Shown: positions 26,077-34,884, numbered from the stretch's first letter. The stretch is DNA of 64,000 bases from CAXRBC01 sp041158045 (GCA_041158045.1 JBEBCD010000057.1:62001-126000), one strand, 5' to 3'. Numbers and translations are program-made. Notes: generated from the sequence alone by a model not told the origin.

Positions 26077-27251
26077 ACGACCGCTGGCGCGAGGACCCGT
26101 GGGACGCGCGTGCCGCCTGGGAGCGGGACGCGTACGAGCCGGCGCCCGGCGGCTGGCGTCCGTCGCGGCGCGTCGTCGCCCCGGTGGCGCTCGCGGTCGC
26201 CGTCGCGATCGTCGGCGCGGCGATCGGGGGCGTGTGGTGGCTGCGCCAGCTCAACCCCCGGGGCGAGGCAGCGGTGGCCACCGCCTTCGAGGTGCGCGAG
26301 GGCGACGACCTCGCGTCGGTGAGCGAGCGCCTCGAGGCGGAGGGCTTCGTGACGTCGGCCCGCGCGTTCCGCTGGTACGTCGCGCGGCGCGGCGGCCTCG
26401 AGCTCGTGCCGGGCACCTACGCGATCGTCGCGCGCAGCCACGTCGGCGACGTGCAGCGCGCGCTCGGCACGACGCCCGAGATGCGCTACGTCGACGTCAC
26501 GTTCCCGGAGGGCTTCACCGTGGCGCAGATCGCGCGGCGCCTCGCCGAGGCGACGGGACGGCTCACCGAGGCCGAGGTGCTCGACGCCGCCCGCGACCCG
26601 GGCGTGGTCTCCGACCTCGCGCCCGGGGACCGCGGGCCGCTCGCGGCCGCGGTCTCGCCGGCCGAGGGGCTCCTGTTCCCCGACACCTACGAGGTCTCGG
26701 GGTCGCAGGACGCCGCCCAGGTGCTCCAGCGCCTCGCCGACCAGATGTCGGCCGTCGCCGCGCAGGAGGGGCTCGCCGAGTCCCGCGCGCGCGTCGGCGT
26801 GGATCCGTACGAGGTCCTCATCGTCGCCTCGCTCGTCGAGCGCGAGGCCAAGCTCGAGGCCGACCGCGCGCGCATCGCCCGGGTGATCTACAACCGCCTG
26901 GAGCGCGGGATGGAGCTGCAGATCGACGCGAGCCTGTACTACGGCGCGCCCGAGGGCGCGTCCTTCGCCGACCTCAAGGCCGCCGACGGCCCGTACAACA
27001 CGTACCGGCGCCGCGGCCTCCCGCCGACGCCGATCGCCAATCCCGGTCGCGCCGCGATCCGCGCCGCGATGAACCCCGCACCCAACCCGCCGCTCTCCGA
27101 CCCGATGTGCGCCGGCATCCGGCGCGCTGCCAACTGCGCCTACCTCTACTACGTGCTCGCCGACGCCGAGGGCGGCCACGCGTTCGCGGCGACCTACGAG
27201 GCGCACCAGCGCAACGTCGAGGCGGCCCGCGCCGCGGGGCTGCTGCCGTGA
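26073..27251 (+). CDS. mltG: Endolytic murein transglycosylase MltG
   Basis: MltG/YceG of 392 residues. An N-terminal cytoplasmic tail rich in Trp/Arg precedes one transmembrane helix (about residues 32-52), a LysM-like region (FEVREGDDLASVSERLE) and the YceG catalytic domain. The catalytic Glu is in IVASLVEREAKLE; PPTPIANPGRAAI is the other hallmark. It cleaves nascent peptidoglycan strands to terminate glycan synthesis outside the membrane. ATG 26073 is chosen for the ATGA overlap with ruvX rather than the upstream ATG at 26046. Confidence 0.95.
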   Translation: MNDRWREDPWDARAAWERDAYEPAPGGWRPSRRVVAPVALAVAVAIVGAAIGGVWWLRQLNPRGEAAVATAFEVREGDDLASVSERLEAEGFVTSARAFRWYVARRGGLELVPGTYAIVARSHVGDVQRALGTTPEMRYVDVTFPEGFTVAQIARRLAEATGRLTEAEVLDAARDPGVVSDLAPGDRGPLAAAVSPAEGLLFPDTYEVSGSQDAAQVLQRLADQMSAVAAQEGLAESRARVGVDPYEVLIVASLVEREAKLEADRARIARVIYNRLERGMELQIDASLYYGAPEGASFADLKAADGPYNTYRRRGLPPTPIANPGRAAIRAAMNPAPNPPLSDPMCAGIRRAANCAYLYYVLADAEGGHAFAATYEAHQRNVEAARAAGLLP

Positions 27252-28114
27252 TCCGCGCCGCGACTCGACTCGCCGTCGTGGTCGGCGACCCCGTCGCCGC
27301 GAGCCTGTCGCCGGCGATCCACGCCGCCGCCTTCGCCGCGGCGGGCGCGGACTGGGCGTACGGCGCGGTGCGGGTGCGCCCCGGGGGCATGCCGGGCTTC
27401 GTGCGCGCCATGCGGGCGCTGCCCGTCTCGGGCGCCTCGGTCACGATGCCGCACAAGGCCGCCGCGGCGGCGCTCGCCGACCTCGCGGACGACGACGTGC
27501 GCCTGCTCGGCGCGGCCAACACGCTCTCGCTCGACGCCGCCGGCCGGATCCGGGCCCGCTCGACGGACGGAGAGGGCGCGCGCGACGCGCTCGTGGCGGC
27601 CGGCGCGTCGATCGCGGGGGCCCGCGCGGTCGTGATCGGCGCCGGCGGCACGGCGGCGTCGGTGGTGCTGGCCCTCGCGCGCGCGGGCGCGGAGGTCGCG
27701 GTGGTCAATCGTACGGCGGCCCGCGCGGCCGAGCTCGCCCGCGCCGTGTCGGGCGCGGTCGCCGGCGCGCGGGTGCGCGACGCGGGGATGGACGCGGTCG
27801 GCGACGCCGACGTCGTCGTGCACGCGACGCCCGTCGGGATGGGCGCCGACGAGTCGCCCGTGCCGCGGTCGGCGTGGCGCGCCGGCCAGACCGTGCTCGA
27901 CGCCGTGTACCACCCGCTCGATACCCGCGCGTTGCGCGAGGCCCGTGCCGCGGGCGCGACCGTCGTCGACGGACTCGAGATGCTCGTGCGCCAGGCGGCG
28001 CTGCAGCAGCGCGAGTGGATCGATCGCACGCCCGACGTCGCCGCGATGCGGCGCGCCGCGACCGACGAGCTCGCGCGGCGTCGGACGAACTCCCGCGGCG
28101 GCGACCACCGATAG
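27248..28114 (+). CDS. aroE: Shikimate dehydrogenase
   Basis: AroE of 288 residues starting at GTG in a 4-base overlap with mltG. Shikimate-binding residues are seen in SLSPAIHAAAF, the catalytic Lys in MPHK, and the Asp in STDGEG (usually NTD). The NADPH-binding loop is IGAGGTAAS with NRTAARA. Reduces 3-dehydroshikimate. The other shikimate genes aroC-K-B-Q follow directly, so steps 2-5 and 7 of the pathway are clustered. The TAG stop begins the aroC -10 box. Confidence 0.95.
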   Translation: MIRAATRLAVVVGDPVAASLSPAIHAAAFAAAGADWAYGAVRVRPGGMPGFVRAMRALPVSGASVTMPHKAAAAALADLADDDVRLLGAANTLSLDAAGRIRARSTDGEGARDALVAAGASIAGARAVVIGAGGTAASVVLALARAGAEVAVVNRTAARAAELARAVSGAVAGARVRDAGMDAVGDADVVVHATPVGMGADESPVPRSAWRAGQTVLDAVYHPLDTRALREARAAGATVVDGLEMLVRQAALQQREWIDRTPDVAAMRRAATDELARRRTNSRGGDHR

Positions 28115-28117
28115 CCT
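28112..28117 (+). promoter_or_regulatory. -10 box TAGCCT for leaderless aroC
   Basis: TAGCCT starts with the aroE stop codon and ends 6 bases before the aroC GTG, as at the rel/hisS junction. Confidence 0.5.
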
Positions 28118-28123
28118 GATCGC

Positions 28124-29284
28124 GTGCTGCGCTTCCTCACCGCGGGCGAGAGCCACGGACGGGCGCTCACCGTCATCGTCGAGGGACTGCCCGCGGGCCT
28201 CTGGGTGGTGCGCGACGACCTCGCCGCCGAGCTGGCCCGCCGCCGCCTCGGCCACGGACGCGGGCCCCGCCAGCGCTTCGAGGAGGACGAGATCACCATC
28301 GTCGCCGGCGTGCGCCACGGGCGCACCCTCGGCTCCCCGGTGAGCATCGAGATCAAGAACACCGAGTGGTTCCGCAGCGAGACCTGGCACGCCGAGATGT
28401 CGCCCGAGCCCGGCGTCAGCGAGCGTCCGCTCACGCAGCCGCGCCCCGGCCATGCCGACCTCGCCGGGATGCAGAAGTACGGCTTCGAGGACGCGCGCAA
28501 CGTGCTCGAGCGGGCGAGCGCCCGCGAGACGGCCGCGCGGGTCGTGGCGGGCGCGCTCGCCAAGGCGTTGCTCAAGGAGATCGGCGTCTCAGTGTTCTCC
28601 CACGTGGTGCAGCTCGGTGCCGTGCGCGCCGGCGACCGCCGCCCGATGCCCGACGACATGTTCGAGGTCGACGAGTCGCCCGTGCGCTGCTTCGACCCCG
28701 ATGCGGCCGCGCGGATGGTCGCCGAGATCGAGGCGGCGGCCAAGGACGGCGACAGCCTCGGCGGCGTCATCGAGGTGCTCGCGACGGGCGTGCCCGTCGG
28801 GCTCGGCAGCTACGTCCACTGGGACCGTCGCCTCGACGGCCTGCTCGCGCGCGCGATCATGAGCATCCAGGCGGTGAAGGGCGTGGAGGTCGGCGACGGC
28901 TTCGAGGTGGCCGGTCGGCGGGGGAGCGCGGCCCACGACCCGATCGAGTGGGACGAGGCGGGCCGCACCTACCGCCGCACGTCGACCCTGGCGGGCGGCA
29001 CCGAGGGCGGCATGTCGACGGGCGAGCTCCTCGTGGTGCGCGCGGCGATGAAGCCGCTCGCGACGCTCAACCGCCCGACGCTGAGGACCGTCGACGTGGT
29101 GACCAAGGAGGAGACGGTGAGCTTCAAGGAGCGCACCGACGTGACGGCGGTCCCCGCGATGGGGGTCGTGGCCGAGACGATGGTGGCGCTCGTGCTCGCC
29201 GCCGAGGCCCAGCGCAAGTTCGGCGGCGACTCCGTCGAGGAGTTCGTCCGCAACGTCGCCACGTACCGCGGCGCGCTGCGGTGA
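28124..29284 (+). CDS. aroC: Chorismate synthase
   Basis: Chorismate synthase of 386 residues, opening LRFLTAGESHGRALTVIVEG, with RPGHADLAGMQKYG, the basic RASARETAARV stretch and GGTEGGMSTGE. It converts EPSP to chorismate using reduced FMN without net redox change. GTG start with no ribosome site; a leaderless promoter is likely. It overlaps aroK by 4 bases (GTGA). Confidence 0.97.
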   Translation: MLRFLTAGESHGRALTVIVEGLPAGLWVVRDDLAAELARRRLGHGRGPRQRFEEDEITIVAGVRHGRTLGSPVSIEIKNTEWFRSETWHAEMSPEPGVSERPLTQPRPGHADLAGMQKYGFEDARNVLERASARETAARVVAGALAKALLKEIGVSVFSHVVQLGAVRAGDRRPMPDDMFEVDESPVRCFDPDAAARMVAEIEAAAKDGDSLGGVIEVLATGVPVGLGSYVHWDRRLDGLLARAIMSIQAVKGVEVGDGFEVAGRRGSAAHDPIEWDEAGRTYRRTSTLAGGTEGGMSTGELLVVRAAMKPLATLNRPTLRTVDVVTKEETVSFKERTDVTAVPAMGVVAETMVALVLAAEAQRKFGGDSVEEFVRNVATYRGALR

Positions 29285-29841
29285 GCGGGACCCGTACCGC
29301 CGCCGCCCGTCCCGGTACGCCCGCGGCCGAGCCGTTCGTCGTGCTGGTCGGCCTCATGGGTAGCGGCAAGTCGAGCGTCGGCCGCCGCCTCGCCCGACGG
29401 CTGGGGCTGCCCTTCGCCGACTCCGACGAGCTCGTGGAGCGCGCGGCCGGCCGGAGCGTGCGAGAGATCTTCGCCGAGCGCGGCGAGGCGGCCTTCCGCG
29501 ACCTCGAGCGCCGGGCCGTCGCCGACGGGTGCGCGGCGGCGGGCGGCGGCGTCTTCGCGGTCGCCGGCGGCGCCGTGCTCGACGAGGGGTCGCGCGCCGC
29601 GCTGCGGGCCCGCGCGACGCACGTGGTCTGGCTGGACGCCCCGACGCCCGAGCTCGTGCGTCGCACCGGGCGCGCGGCGCACCGTCCGGCGCTCGACGAC
29701 GACGCGTCGGGGACGCTCGCGGCGATGCGCGCCGCGCGGGAGGCGCTCTACCGCGACCTCGCGACCCTGCGCGTCGACACCGCCGGGAGGGACCTCGACG
29801 AGGTGACCGACGCGGTGGTCCGCGCGGTGGGGGCCCCGTGA
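29281..29841 (+). CDS. aroK: Shikimate kinase, variant glycine motif
   Basis: Shikimate kinase of 186 residues. Walker A GLMGSGKSS, the shikimate-binding DSD (Asp47/Asp49), Arg73 in FRDLER, the lid Arg in HRPAL and the C-terminal Arg in ALYRDLA are all present. The usual GGG of the shikimate pocket reads A95-G96-G97 (VFAVAGGAVL), so the first Gly is Ala. About 17 extra Ala/Pro-rich residues stand at the N-terminus. It phosphorylates shikimate with ATP. Overlaps aroC and aroB by 4 bases each. Confidence 0.93.
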   Translation: MSGTRTAAARPGTPAAEPFVVLVGLMGSGKSSVGRRLARRLGLPFADSDELVERAAGRSVREIFAERGEAAFRDLERRAVADGCAAAGGGVFAVAGGAVLDEGSRAALRARATHVVWLDAPTPELVRRTGRAAHRPALDDDASGTLAAMRAAREALYRDLATLRVDTAGRDLDEVTDAVVRAVGAP

Positions 29842-30857
29842 GCGAGACCGTGCGGGTCGAGCTCGGCGCGCGGGGCTACGACGTGCTCGTCGGCCACGGC
29901 GTCGTCGGCGAGCTCGCGCGCGTCGTACGCGAGACGACGGGCGCGCGCCGCGCCGCCGTCCTCACGCAGGCGGGCATCCCCGTCGCGGCGGACCCCGGCG
30001 TCCCCGCGACGCGCATCGAGCTGCCCGCGGGCGAGGCGGCCAAGGACCTCGCGGTCGTCGCGCGGGTGGCGGGCGAGCTGGCCCGCGCGGGCATCACGCG
30101 CGACGACGCGATCGTCGGCGTCGGCGGCGGGGTCGTCACCGACGTCGCGGGATTCGTCGCCGCGACCTGGCACCGCGGCACGCCGGTGGTGCACGTCGCC
30201 ACGACCCTGGTCGGGATGGTGGACGCGGCGATCGGCGGCAAGACGGGGGTCAACCTCCCGGAGGGGAAGAACCTCGTGGGCGCCTTCTGGCAGCCGCGCG
30301 CCGTCCTCTGCGAGCTCGACGCCCTGGCGCACCTGCCGGCCCGCGAGACGCGCTGCGGCCTCGGGGAGATCGCGAAGTACCACTTCCTCACGGGCGAGGA
30401 CCTCCTCGCGCTGCCGATGGCACGGCGGGTCGCGCGCTGCGTGGCGATCAAGGCCGCGGTCGTGGCCGAGGACGAGACCGAGTCGGGCCGGCGCGCGATC
30501 CTCAACTACGGCCACACCCTCGCGCACGCCCTCGAGCGCACCACGGGCCACGCGCTCGCGCACGGTGAGACCGTCGCGATCGGCCTCGTGTTCGCCGCCG
30601 AGGTGGCGGGCGCGATGGGCCGCATCGACGCGGCGCGCGTGCGACGCCACTACGAGGTGGTGCGCGACGCGTACGGCCTGCCCGTCGAGGTGCCGCGCGG
30701 CGCGGGGCGCGACGAGCTCGCCGCCTACATGCGCAGGGACAAGAAGGCGCGCGAGGGCTACGCGTTCGTGCTCGACGGTCCGCGCGGCGTGGAGCTCGTG
30801 CGCGACGTGCCGCCCGACGCCGTGGACCGGGCCTTCGACGCACTGGGCGTAGGCTGA
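29838..30857 (+). CDS. aroB: 3-dehydroquinate synthase
   Basis: AroB of 339 residues. NAD-binding GVGGGVVTDVAGFVAATWHRG, GGKTGVNLPEGKNLVGAFWQP, the metal-ligand region CGLGEIAKY and histidines in NYGHTLAHALE and AHGETVAIG are intact. It cyclises DAHP to 3-dehydroquinate. It overlaps aroK by 4 bases; the last codons GTA GGC TGA contain the putative aroQ -10 box. Confidence 0.97.
   Translation: MSETVRVELGARGYDVLVGHGVVGELARVVRETTGARRAAVLTQAGIPVAADPGVPATRIELPAGEAAKDLAVVARVAGELARAGITRDDAIVGVGGGVVTDVAGFVAATWHRGTPVVHVATTLVGMVDAAIGGKTGVNLPEGKNLVGAFWQPRAVLCELDALAHLPARETRCGLGEIAKYHFLTGEDLLALPMARRVARCVAIKAAVVAEDETESGRRAILNYGHTLAHALERTTGHALAHGETVAIGLVFAAEVAGAMGRIDAARVRRHYEVVRDAYGLPVEVPRGAGRDELAAYMRRDKKAREGYAFVLDGPRGVELVRDVPPDAVDRAFDALGVG
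30850..30855 (+). promoter_or_regulatory. -10 box TAGGCT for leaderless aroQ
   Basis: TAGGCT lies in the last codons and stop of aroB (GTAGGCTGA, the same string as at the pimA/lemA junction) and ends 6 bases before the aroQ GTG. Confidence 0.5.
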
Positions 30858-30861
30858 CGCG

Positions 30862-31323
30862 GTGGCCACGGACCCGCGTCCGCGCCTCGTCCTGCTCAAC
30901 GGCCCCAACCTCGACCTGCTGGGGGAGCGCGAGCCGGAGATCTACGGCACCGACCGCCTCGAGGACCACGTCCGCCGCGCGCGCGAGGCCGCGACCTGGC
31001 TCGGGGCCGACCTGGAGGTCGCCGTGGCGCAGAGCGCGGGCCGGATGGTGGAGCTGATCCACGCGGCGCGGGGCACGGCCGACGCCCTCATCGTCAACCC
31101 CGGGGCCCTCACCCACTTCGCCTGGAGCGTGCACGACGCCCTCGCCGCGTTCGACGGGCCGGTCGTCGAGGTGCACCTCAGCAACCCCGCGACCCGCGAG
31201 CCCTGGCGCCACGAGAGCGTCGTCGCGCCGGTCGCGAGCGGCACGATCGCGGGCTTCGGCGCCCCGAGCTACGTCTTCGCGGTCCACGCCGCCGTCACCC
31301 TCCTGCGGGAGCGCCGCGCGTGA
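30862..31323 (+). CDS. aroQ: Type II 3-dehydroquinate dehydratase
   Basis: 153-residue type II dehydroquinase. NGPNLDLLGEREPEIYG holds the catalytic Arg and Tyr; NPGALTHFAWSVHDAL and EVHLSNPATREPWRHESV supply the other active-site residues. Forms dodecamers in the family. Converts 3-dehydroquinate to 3-dehydroshikimate, the substrate of the nearby AroE. Overlaps pepQ by 4 bases. Confidence 0.96.
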   Translation: MATDPRPRLVLLNGPNLDLLGEREPEIYGTDRLEDHVRRAREAATWLGADLEVAVAQSAGRMVELIHAARGTADALIVNPGALTHFAWSVHDALAAFDGPVVEVHLSNPATREPWRHESVVAPVASGTIAGFGAPSYVFAVHAAVTLLRERRA

Positions 31324-32447
31324 GCGCGGCCCTCGCCCCGATCGACGTCGCCGGCCGCGATGCGGCGGTGCGCGAGCGCCTCGCCGAGGTCGCGCCCGCC
31401 GTGCACGGGCTGCTCGTGACCGACCTGCACCACGTCCGCTGGCTCACGGGCTTCTCCGGCTCGGCCGGGACGCTCGTGGTGCTGCCCGACGGCATGGCCC
31501 TCGTCGTCGACGGCCGCTACGGCGACCAGGCCCGCGCGCAGGTCGCCGACGGCGGCGCGGCCTGCACCGTGCGCGAGGCGCGCACCGCCGCCGCGCTGCG
31601 CGACGAGCTCGCCGACGCCGTGCGCGGGCTCGGCCACCTGGGCTTCGACCCCGCCGAGGTGACGGTGAGCCAACACGAGTCGTGGGCGACGGCGCTCGCT
31701 CCGCGCCTCGTGCCGGCCGCCGGGGTCGTCGCGGCGCTGCGGCGCCGCAAGACCTCGCCCGAGATCGCGCGCATGGAGGCGGCGGCCCGCGCGGCCGACG
31801 CGGCCCTCGCGGAGGCCGAGCCGATGCTCGGCGCGGGCGCGACGGAGGCCGACGTGCGGGACGAGCTCGAGTACCGGATGCGCCGCCACGGTGCGGACGG
31901 TCCGAGCTACGACACGATCGTCGCGTCGGGTCCCCACGCGGCGCGACCGCACCACCGGCCCACCCGCCGGCGGATCGTCGAGGGCGACGCCGTCGTCATC
32001 GACGTGGGCGGGCTCGTGGACGGCTACCACTCGGACATGACCCGCACCTACCTCGTCGGTGCGGTCCCACCCGAGCTGTCGGCGATGCACGCGCTCGTGG
32101 GCCGCGCGCAGCGCGACGGCCTCGCCGCGGTGCGACCGGGCGCGTCGGCGCACGACGTCGACCGCGTCTGTCGCGACCTCATCGCGGCGGAGGGACTCGG
32201 CGCCGAGTTCACCCACTCGACGGGTCACGGCGTCGGCCTGCAGATCCACGAGATGCCCTGGGTCCGCGCCGGCTCGCACGAGCCGCTCGCGGAGGGCGAG
32301 GTGGTGACCGTGGAGCCAGGGGTCTATCGTGAGGGGCTCGGCGGCGTGCGCACCGAGGACCTCGTGGTCGTCACGCGCGACGGATGCCGCCCCCTGACCC
32401 ACACGCCGAAGGACCGACAGTGCCTGCCATCACGACCAACGACCTGA
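31320..32447 (+). CDS. pepQ: M24 family Xaa-Pro peptidase
   Basis: Creatinase-type N-domain followed by an M24 metallopeptidase domain, 375 residues. The dinuclear metal ligands are visible: Asp in VIDVGG, Asp in YHSDMTRTY, His in STGHGVGL, Glu in TVEPGVY and Glu in RTEDLVVV. It cleaves X-Pro bonds in peptides in the cytoplasm; aminopeptidase versus dipeptidase specificity is open. The aroQ-pepQ-efp-nusB order is common in Gram-positives. Its end overlaps efp by 28 bases. Confidence 0.93.
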   Translation: MSAALAPIDVAGRDAAVRERLAEVAPAVHGLLVTDLHHVRWLTGFSGSAGTLVVLPDGMALVVDGRYGDQARAQVADGGAACTVREARTAAALRDELADAVRGLGHLGFDPAEVTVSQHESWATALAPRLVPAAGVVAALRRRKTSPEIARMEAAARAADAALAEAEPMLGAGATEADVRDELEYRMRRHGADGPSYDTIVASGPHAARPHHRPTRRRIVEGDAVVIDVGGLVDGYHSDMTRTYLVGAVPPELSAMHALVGRAQRDGLAAVRPGASAHDVDRVCRDLIAAEGLGAEFTHSTGHGVGLQIHEMPWVRAGSHEPLAEGEVVTVEPGVYREGLGGVRTEDLVVVTRDGCRPLTHTPKDRQCLPSRPTT

Positions 32448-32983
32448 AGAACGGGATCACCCTCGAGATCGACGGGGCGCTCTTCACCGTCGTCGAGTTC
32501 CAGCACGTCAAGCCGGGCAAGGGCGGCGCCTTCGTGCGCACCAAGCTGCGCAACCTCCGCAACGGCAACGTCTTCGACCGTACCTTCAACGCGGGCGTGC
32601 GGGTGGAGCAGGCCATCCTCGACAAGCGGGACATGCAGTTCGTCTACAAGGACGGTGACACCTACGTCTTCATGGACACCGAGTCCTACGAGCAGACCCA
32701 GGTGCGCCCGGCGGCGCTCGGGGAGGCCGCGCACTACCTCGTCGAGGGGGGCAGCGCGATCATCGCGACCCACCGCGACGAGATCGTCTCGGTCGAGATC
32801 CCCGCGAGCGTGGAGCTCACCGTGGCCAAGACCGAGCCGGGCGTCCAGGGCGACCGCGTGTCCGGCGCGCGCAAGCCCGCCACCCTCGAGACCGGCGTGA
32901 CCGTCCAGGTCCCCTTGTTCGTCGACGAGGGTGACCGCGTGCGGGTCGACACCCGCACCGGCGACTACATCACGAGGGTCTGA
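32420..32983 (+). CDS. efp: Translation elongation factor P
   Basis: EF-P of 187 residues. KOW-like domain I carries the conserved tip Lys in HVKPGKGGAFVR; two OB domains follow (SYEQTQVRP, GDRVRVDTRTGDYITRV). It enters the ribosomal E site to relieve stalling at polyproline. GTG 32420 yields the family start PAITTNDLKNG, with AAGGA 8 bases upstream. It lies within the end of pepQ; an upstream ATG (32384) would add 12 atypical residues. Confidence 0.96.
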   Translation: MPAITTNDLKNGITLEIDGALFTVVEFQHVKPGKGGAFVRTKLRNLRNGNVFDRTFNAGVRVEQAILDKRDMQFVYKDGDTYVFMDTESYEQTQVRPAALGEAAHYLVEGGSAIIATHRDEIVSVEIPASVELTVAKTEPGVQGDRVSGARKPATLETGVTVQVPLFVDEGDRVRVDTRTGDYITRV

Positions 32984-33393
32984 TGCCCGCGGGCGGCGAC
33001 CCGCGGACGGAGTCCCGGGAGCGGGCGCTGACGCTGCTCTACGAGTCGGAGGCCCGGGGGGTCTCGGTCGACGCGGTGCTCGCCGCGCGGCCCCTCGCCG
33101 GCGACGAGCTCGCCATGCGCCTCGCCCGCGGCGTGGAGGCCGCGCGCGACGAGATCGACGCGGTGATCGGCGAACACTCGCACGCCTGGACGCTCGCGCG
33201 CATGCCCGCCATCGACCGCAACGTGCTGCGCCTCGCGGTGCACGAGCTGCTGCACCGACCCGACGTGCCCGTCGGGGCGGTCATCGACGAGGCGGTCGGA
33301 CTCGCCAAGCGCTTCTCGACCGATGACTCGGGGCGCTTCGTCAACGGCGTACTCTCGGCCGTGGCACGCACCCACCGGAAGAAGGGCGGCTAG
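32983..33393 (+). CDS. nusB: Transcription antitermination factor NusB
   Basis: NusB of 136 residues, ATG overlapping the efp stop (TGATG). The helical fold is recognised by RERALTLLYESEA near the start and RNVLRLAVHELL, VIDEAVGLAKRFSTDDSGRFVNGVL at the C-terminal half. It binds boxA RNA with S10 in rRNA antitermination complexes. The downstream membrane-protein frame opens inside this gene. Confidence 0.95.
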   Translation: MPAGGDPRTESRERALTLLYESEARGVSVDAVLAARPLAGDELAMRLARGVEAARDEIDAVIGEHSHAWTLARMPAIDRNVLRLAVHELLHRPDVPVGAVIDEAVGLAKRFSTDDSGRFVNGVLSAVARTHRKKGG

Positions 33394-34840
33394 TACGCAG
33401 CGCTGGATCCTCGCCACGCGGGCATGGCTCGCCGCGAGGAGCGTCTGGCAGGTCGCGCTCGCGTGCGCGGTGACGCTGCACGCCACGTACTTCGCGGCCC
33501 TCACGGTCGAGGTCCACCGCGGCCTCGGGACGAGCGCCTACGACTTCGGGCTCTACGACCAGGGCATCTGGCTGCTCTCGCGCTTCGAGTCGCCCTTCGT
33601 GACCCTCATGGGCCGCAACCTGTTCGGCGACCACACGAGCTTCATCCTCCTCGCCCTCGTCCCGCTCTACTGGATCACGTCCAACACCTCGACGCTGTTC
33701 GTCGTCCAGGCCGTCGCGATCTCGCTCGGCGCCCTGCCGGTCTACGCGGTCGCACGGAGGCGGCTCGGGAGCGAGGCCGCGGCCCTCGCGCTCGCGTGCG
33801 CGTACCTGCTGCACCCCGCGGTCGGCTGGATCGCGCTGGAGAACTACCACCCCGACTCCTTCCTCGGCCTGTTCGTCGGCGTGGCGTGCGCCGGGGCGTT
33901 GCTCGGGAGGTGGCGCTGGTACTTCGTCGGCGTCGTGCTCGCGCTGCTCGTCAAGGAGGACGCCGGACTCGTGCTCATCCCGCTCGGCGTCTGGGTCGCC
34001 GCCCGGCGCAACGTGCGCATCGGCGTCGTGACCGCGCTCTTCGCGCTGTGGTACGCGCTCGTCGCGATCTTCGGCATCCAGCGGGGCATCCTCGGGGTGC
34101 CGTTCCGCAACTCCTGGCGCTTCCCGTTCGGCGGCCCGTGGGACGCCCTCTGGTCGCCCGTCACCAGGCCGCTCGACCTCCTGCGCCACCTCGCCTCGGA
34201 CGGGCGGCCCTTCTACGTCCTCCAGATGCTGGCGCCGATGGCGCTCGTCATGGGGGCGGCGCCCGGCTTCGCCGCGGTCGCGGTGCCGGTGCTCGCGTCC
34301 AACGTCCTCAGCACGTTCTGGTACCAGTACCAGGTCGAATACCACTACTCGCTCGTGGTCGTGCCGGTCCTCGCGATGGCGACGATCCTCGGCCTCGCCC
34401 GCATCCCCGAGCGGTGGCGCCGGGCCACCCTCGCGTCGCTCGTCGCGTCGTCGCTCGTCGCCGCGTGGGCGTGGTCGCCGCTGCCCCTCGCGCGCCACAC
34501 GGTGCGCCACAACAGCCCGCGCAGCACCTACGTCCGCGAGGCGATGGAGGCCGTGGCGCGGGTGCCGGACGACGCGGTCGTCTCGGCGTTCCACCCCCTC
34601 ACCGCGCACCTCGCCCGCCGGGAGCGCATCTACTCGTTCCCCGTGCCCTTCGAGCGGCGCCTCTACGGCCCGGACGTCTTCGCCGCCGGCGGGGAGCTGC
34701 CCTTCGCCGCCGAGATCGAGTACGTCGTGCTGCCGACGGAGCTCGACGGCGACGACCGCGCGGTGTGGGAGCGGGTCCGCGACCGCTTCGAGCTCGCCTT
34801 CGCCAACTCGCGCTGGATGGTCTGGGAACGCGCCGACTGA
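33323..34840 (+). CDS. DUF2079 multi-pass membrane protein, start uncertain
   Basis: Polytopic membrane protein of up to 505 residues with about 8-10 hydrophobic segments. The N-terminal signature AYDFGLYDQGIWLLS and the NLFGDHTSFILLALVPLYW stretch identify DUF2079, a family resembling GT-C glycosyltransferases of unknown function. The only in-frame ATG, at 33323, overlaps nusB by 71 bases and gives a non-hydrophobic Arg/Ser-rich lead; after the nusB stop no ATG/GTG/TTG occurs before the first helix. Hence either the long overlap or a near-cognate start. Not obviously linked to nusB or pyrR. Confidence 0.82.
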   Translation: MTRGASSTAYSRPWHAPTGRRAASTQRWILATRAWLAARSVWQVALACAVTLHATYFAALTVEVHRGLGTSAYDFGLYDQGIWLLSRFESPFVTLMGRNLFGDHTSFILLALVPLYWITSNTSTLFVVQAVAISLGALPVYAVARRRLGSEAAALALACAYLLHPAVGWIALENYHPDSFLGLFVGVACAGALLGRWRWYFVGVVLALLVKEDAGLVLIPLGVWVAARRNVRIGVVTALFALWYALVAIFGIQRGILGVPFRNSWRFPFGGPWDALWSPVTRPLDLLRHLASDGRPFYVLQMLAPMALVMGAAPGFAAVAVPVLASNVLSTFWYQYQVEYHYSLVVVPVLAMATILGLARIPERWRRATLASLVASSLVAAWAWSPLPLARHTVRHNSPRSTYVREAMEAVARVPDDAVVSAFHPLTAHLARRERIYSFPVPFERRLYGPDVFAAGGELPFAAEIEYVVLPTELDGDDRAVWERVRDRFELAFANSRWMVWERAD

Positions 34841-34846
34841 TACCCT
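34841..34846 (+). promoter_or_regulatory. -10 box TACCCT for the pyr operon
   Basis: TACCCT follows the stop codon of the DUF2079 gene directly. A start 6-7 bases downstream (about 34853) would coincide with the first base of the PyrR-binding hairpin, so the 41-base leader would be just that hairpin plus ribosome site. No clear -35 box. Confidence 0.5.
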
Positions 34847-34853
34847 GACGCGA

Positions 34854-34884
34854 CCGTCACGTGGGTCCCGTGAGGCCCATACGG
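34854..34884 (+). promoter_or_regulatory. PyrR-binding RNA hairpin (PYR element) sequestering the pyrR ribosome site
   Basis: Upper stem GTGGGTC (34861-34867) pairs with GGCCCAT (34874-34880) around the hexaloop CCGTGA; lower stem CCGT (34854-34857) pairs with ACGG (34881-34884), leaving CAC bulged on the 5' side. The core GTCCCGTGAGGC matches the known PyrR-site consensus UCCNGNGAGGY. The ACGG arm contains the first two G of the Shine-Dalgarno GGAGGAG (34883-34889), so PyrR-UMP binding should block pyrR translation. There is no terminator, so this looks like translational control rather than attenuation. Confidence 0.75.

Noticed and set aside
21327..27206. Minus-strand open frame of nearly 2000 codons opposite rarA-alaS-mltG
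   Set aside because: Composition is Arg/Ala/His/Glu-biased and mirrors the sense genes; no domain, start signal or overlap logic. Many similar antisense frames exist across the window.
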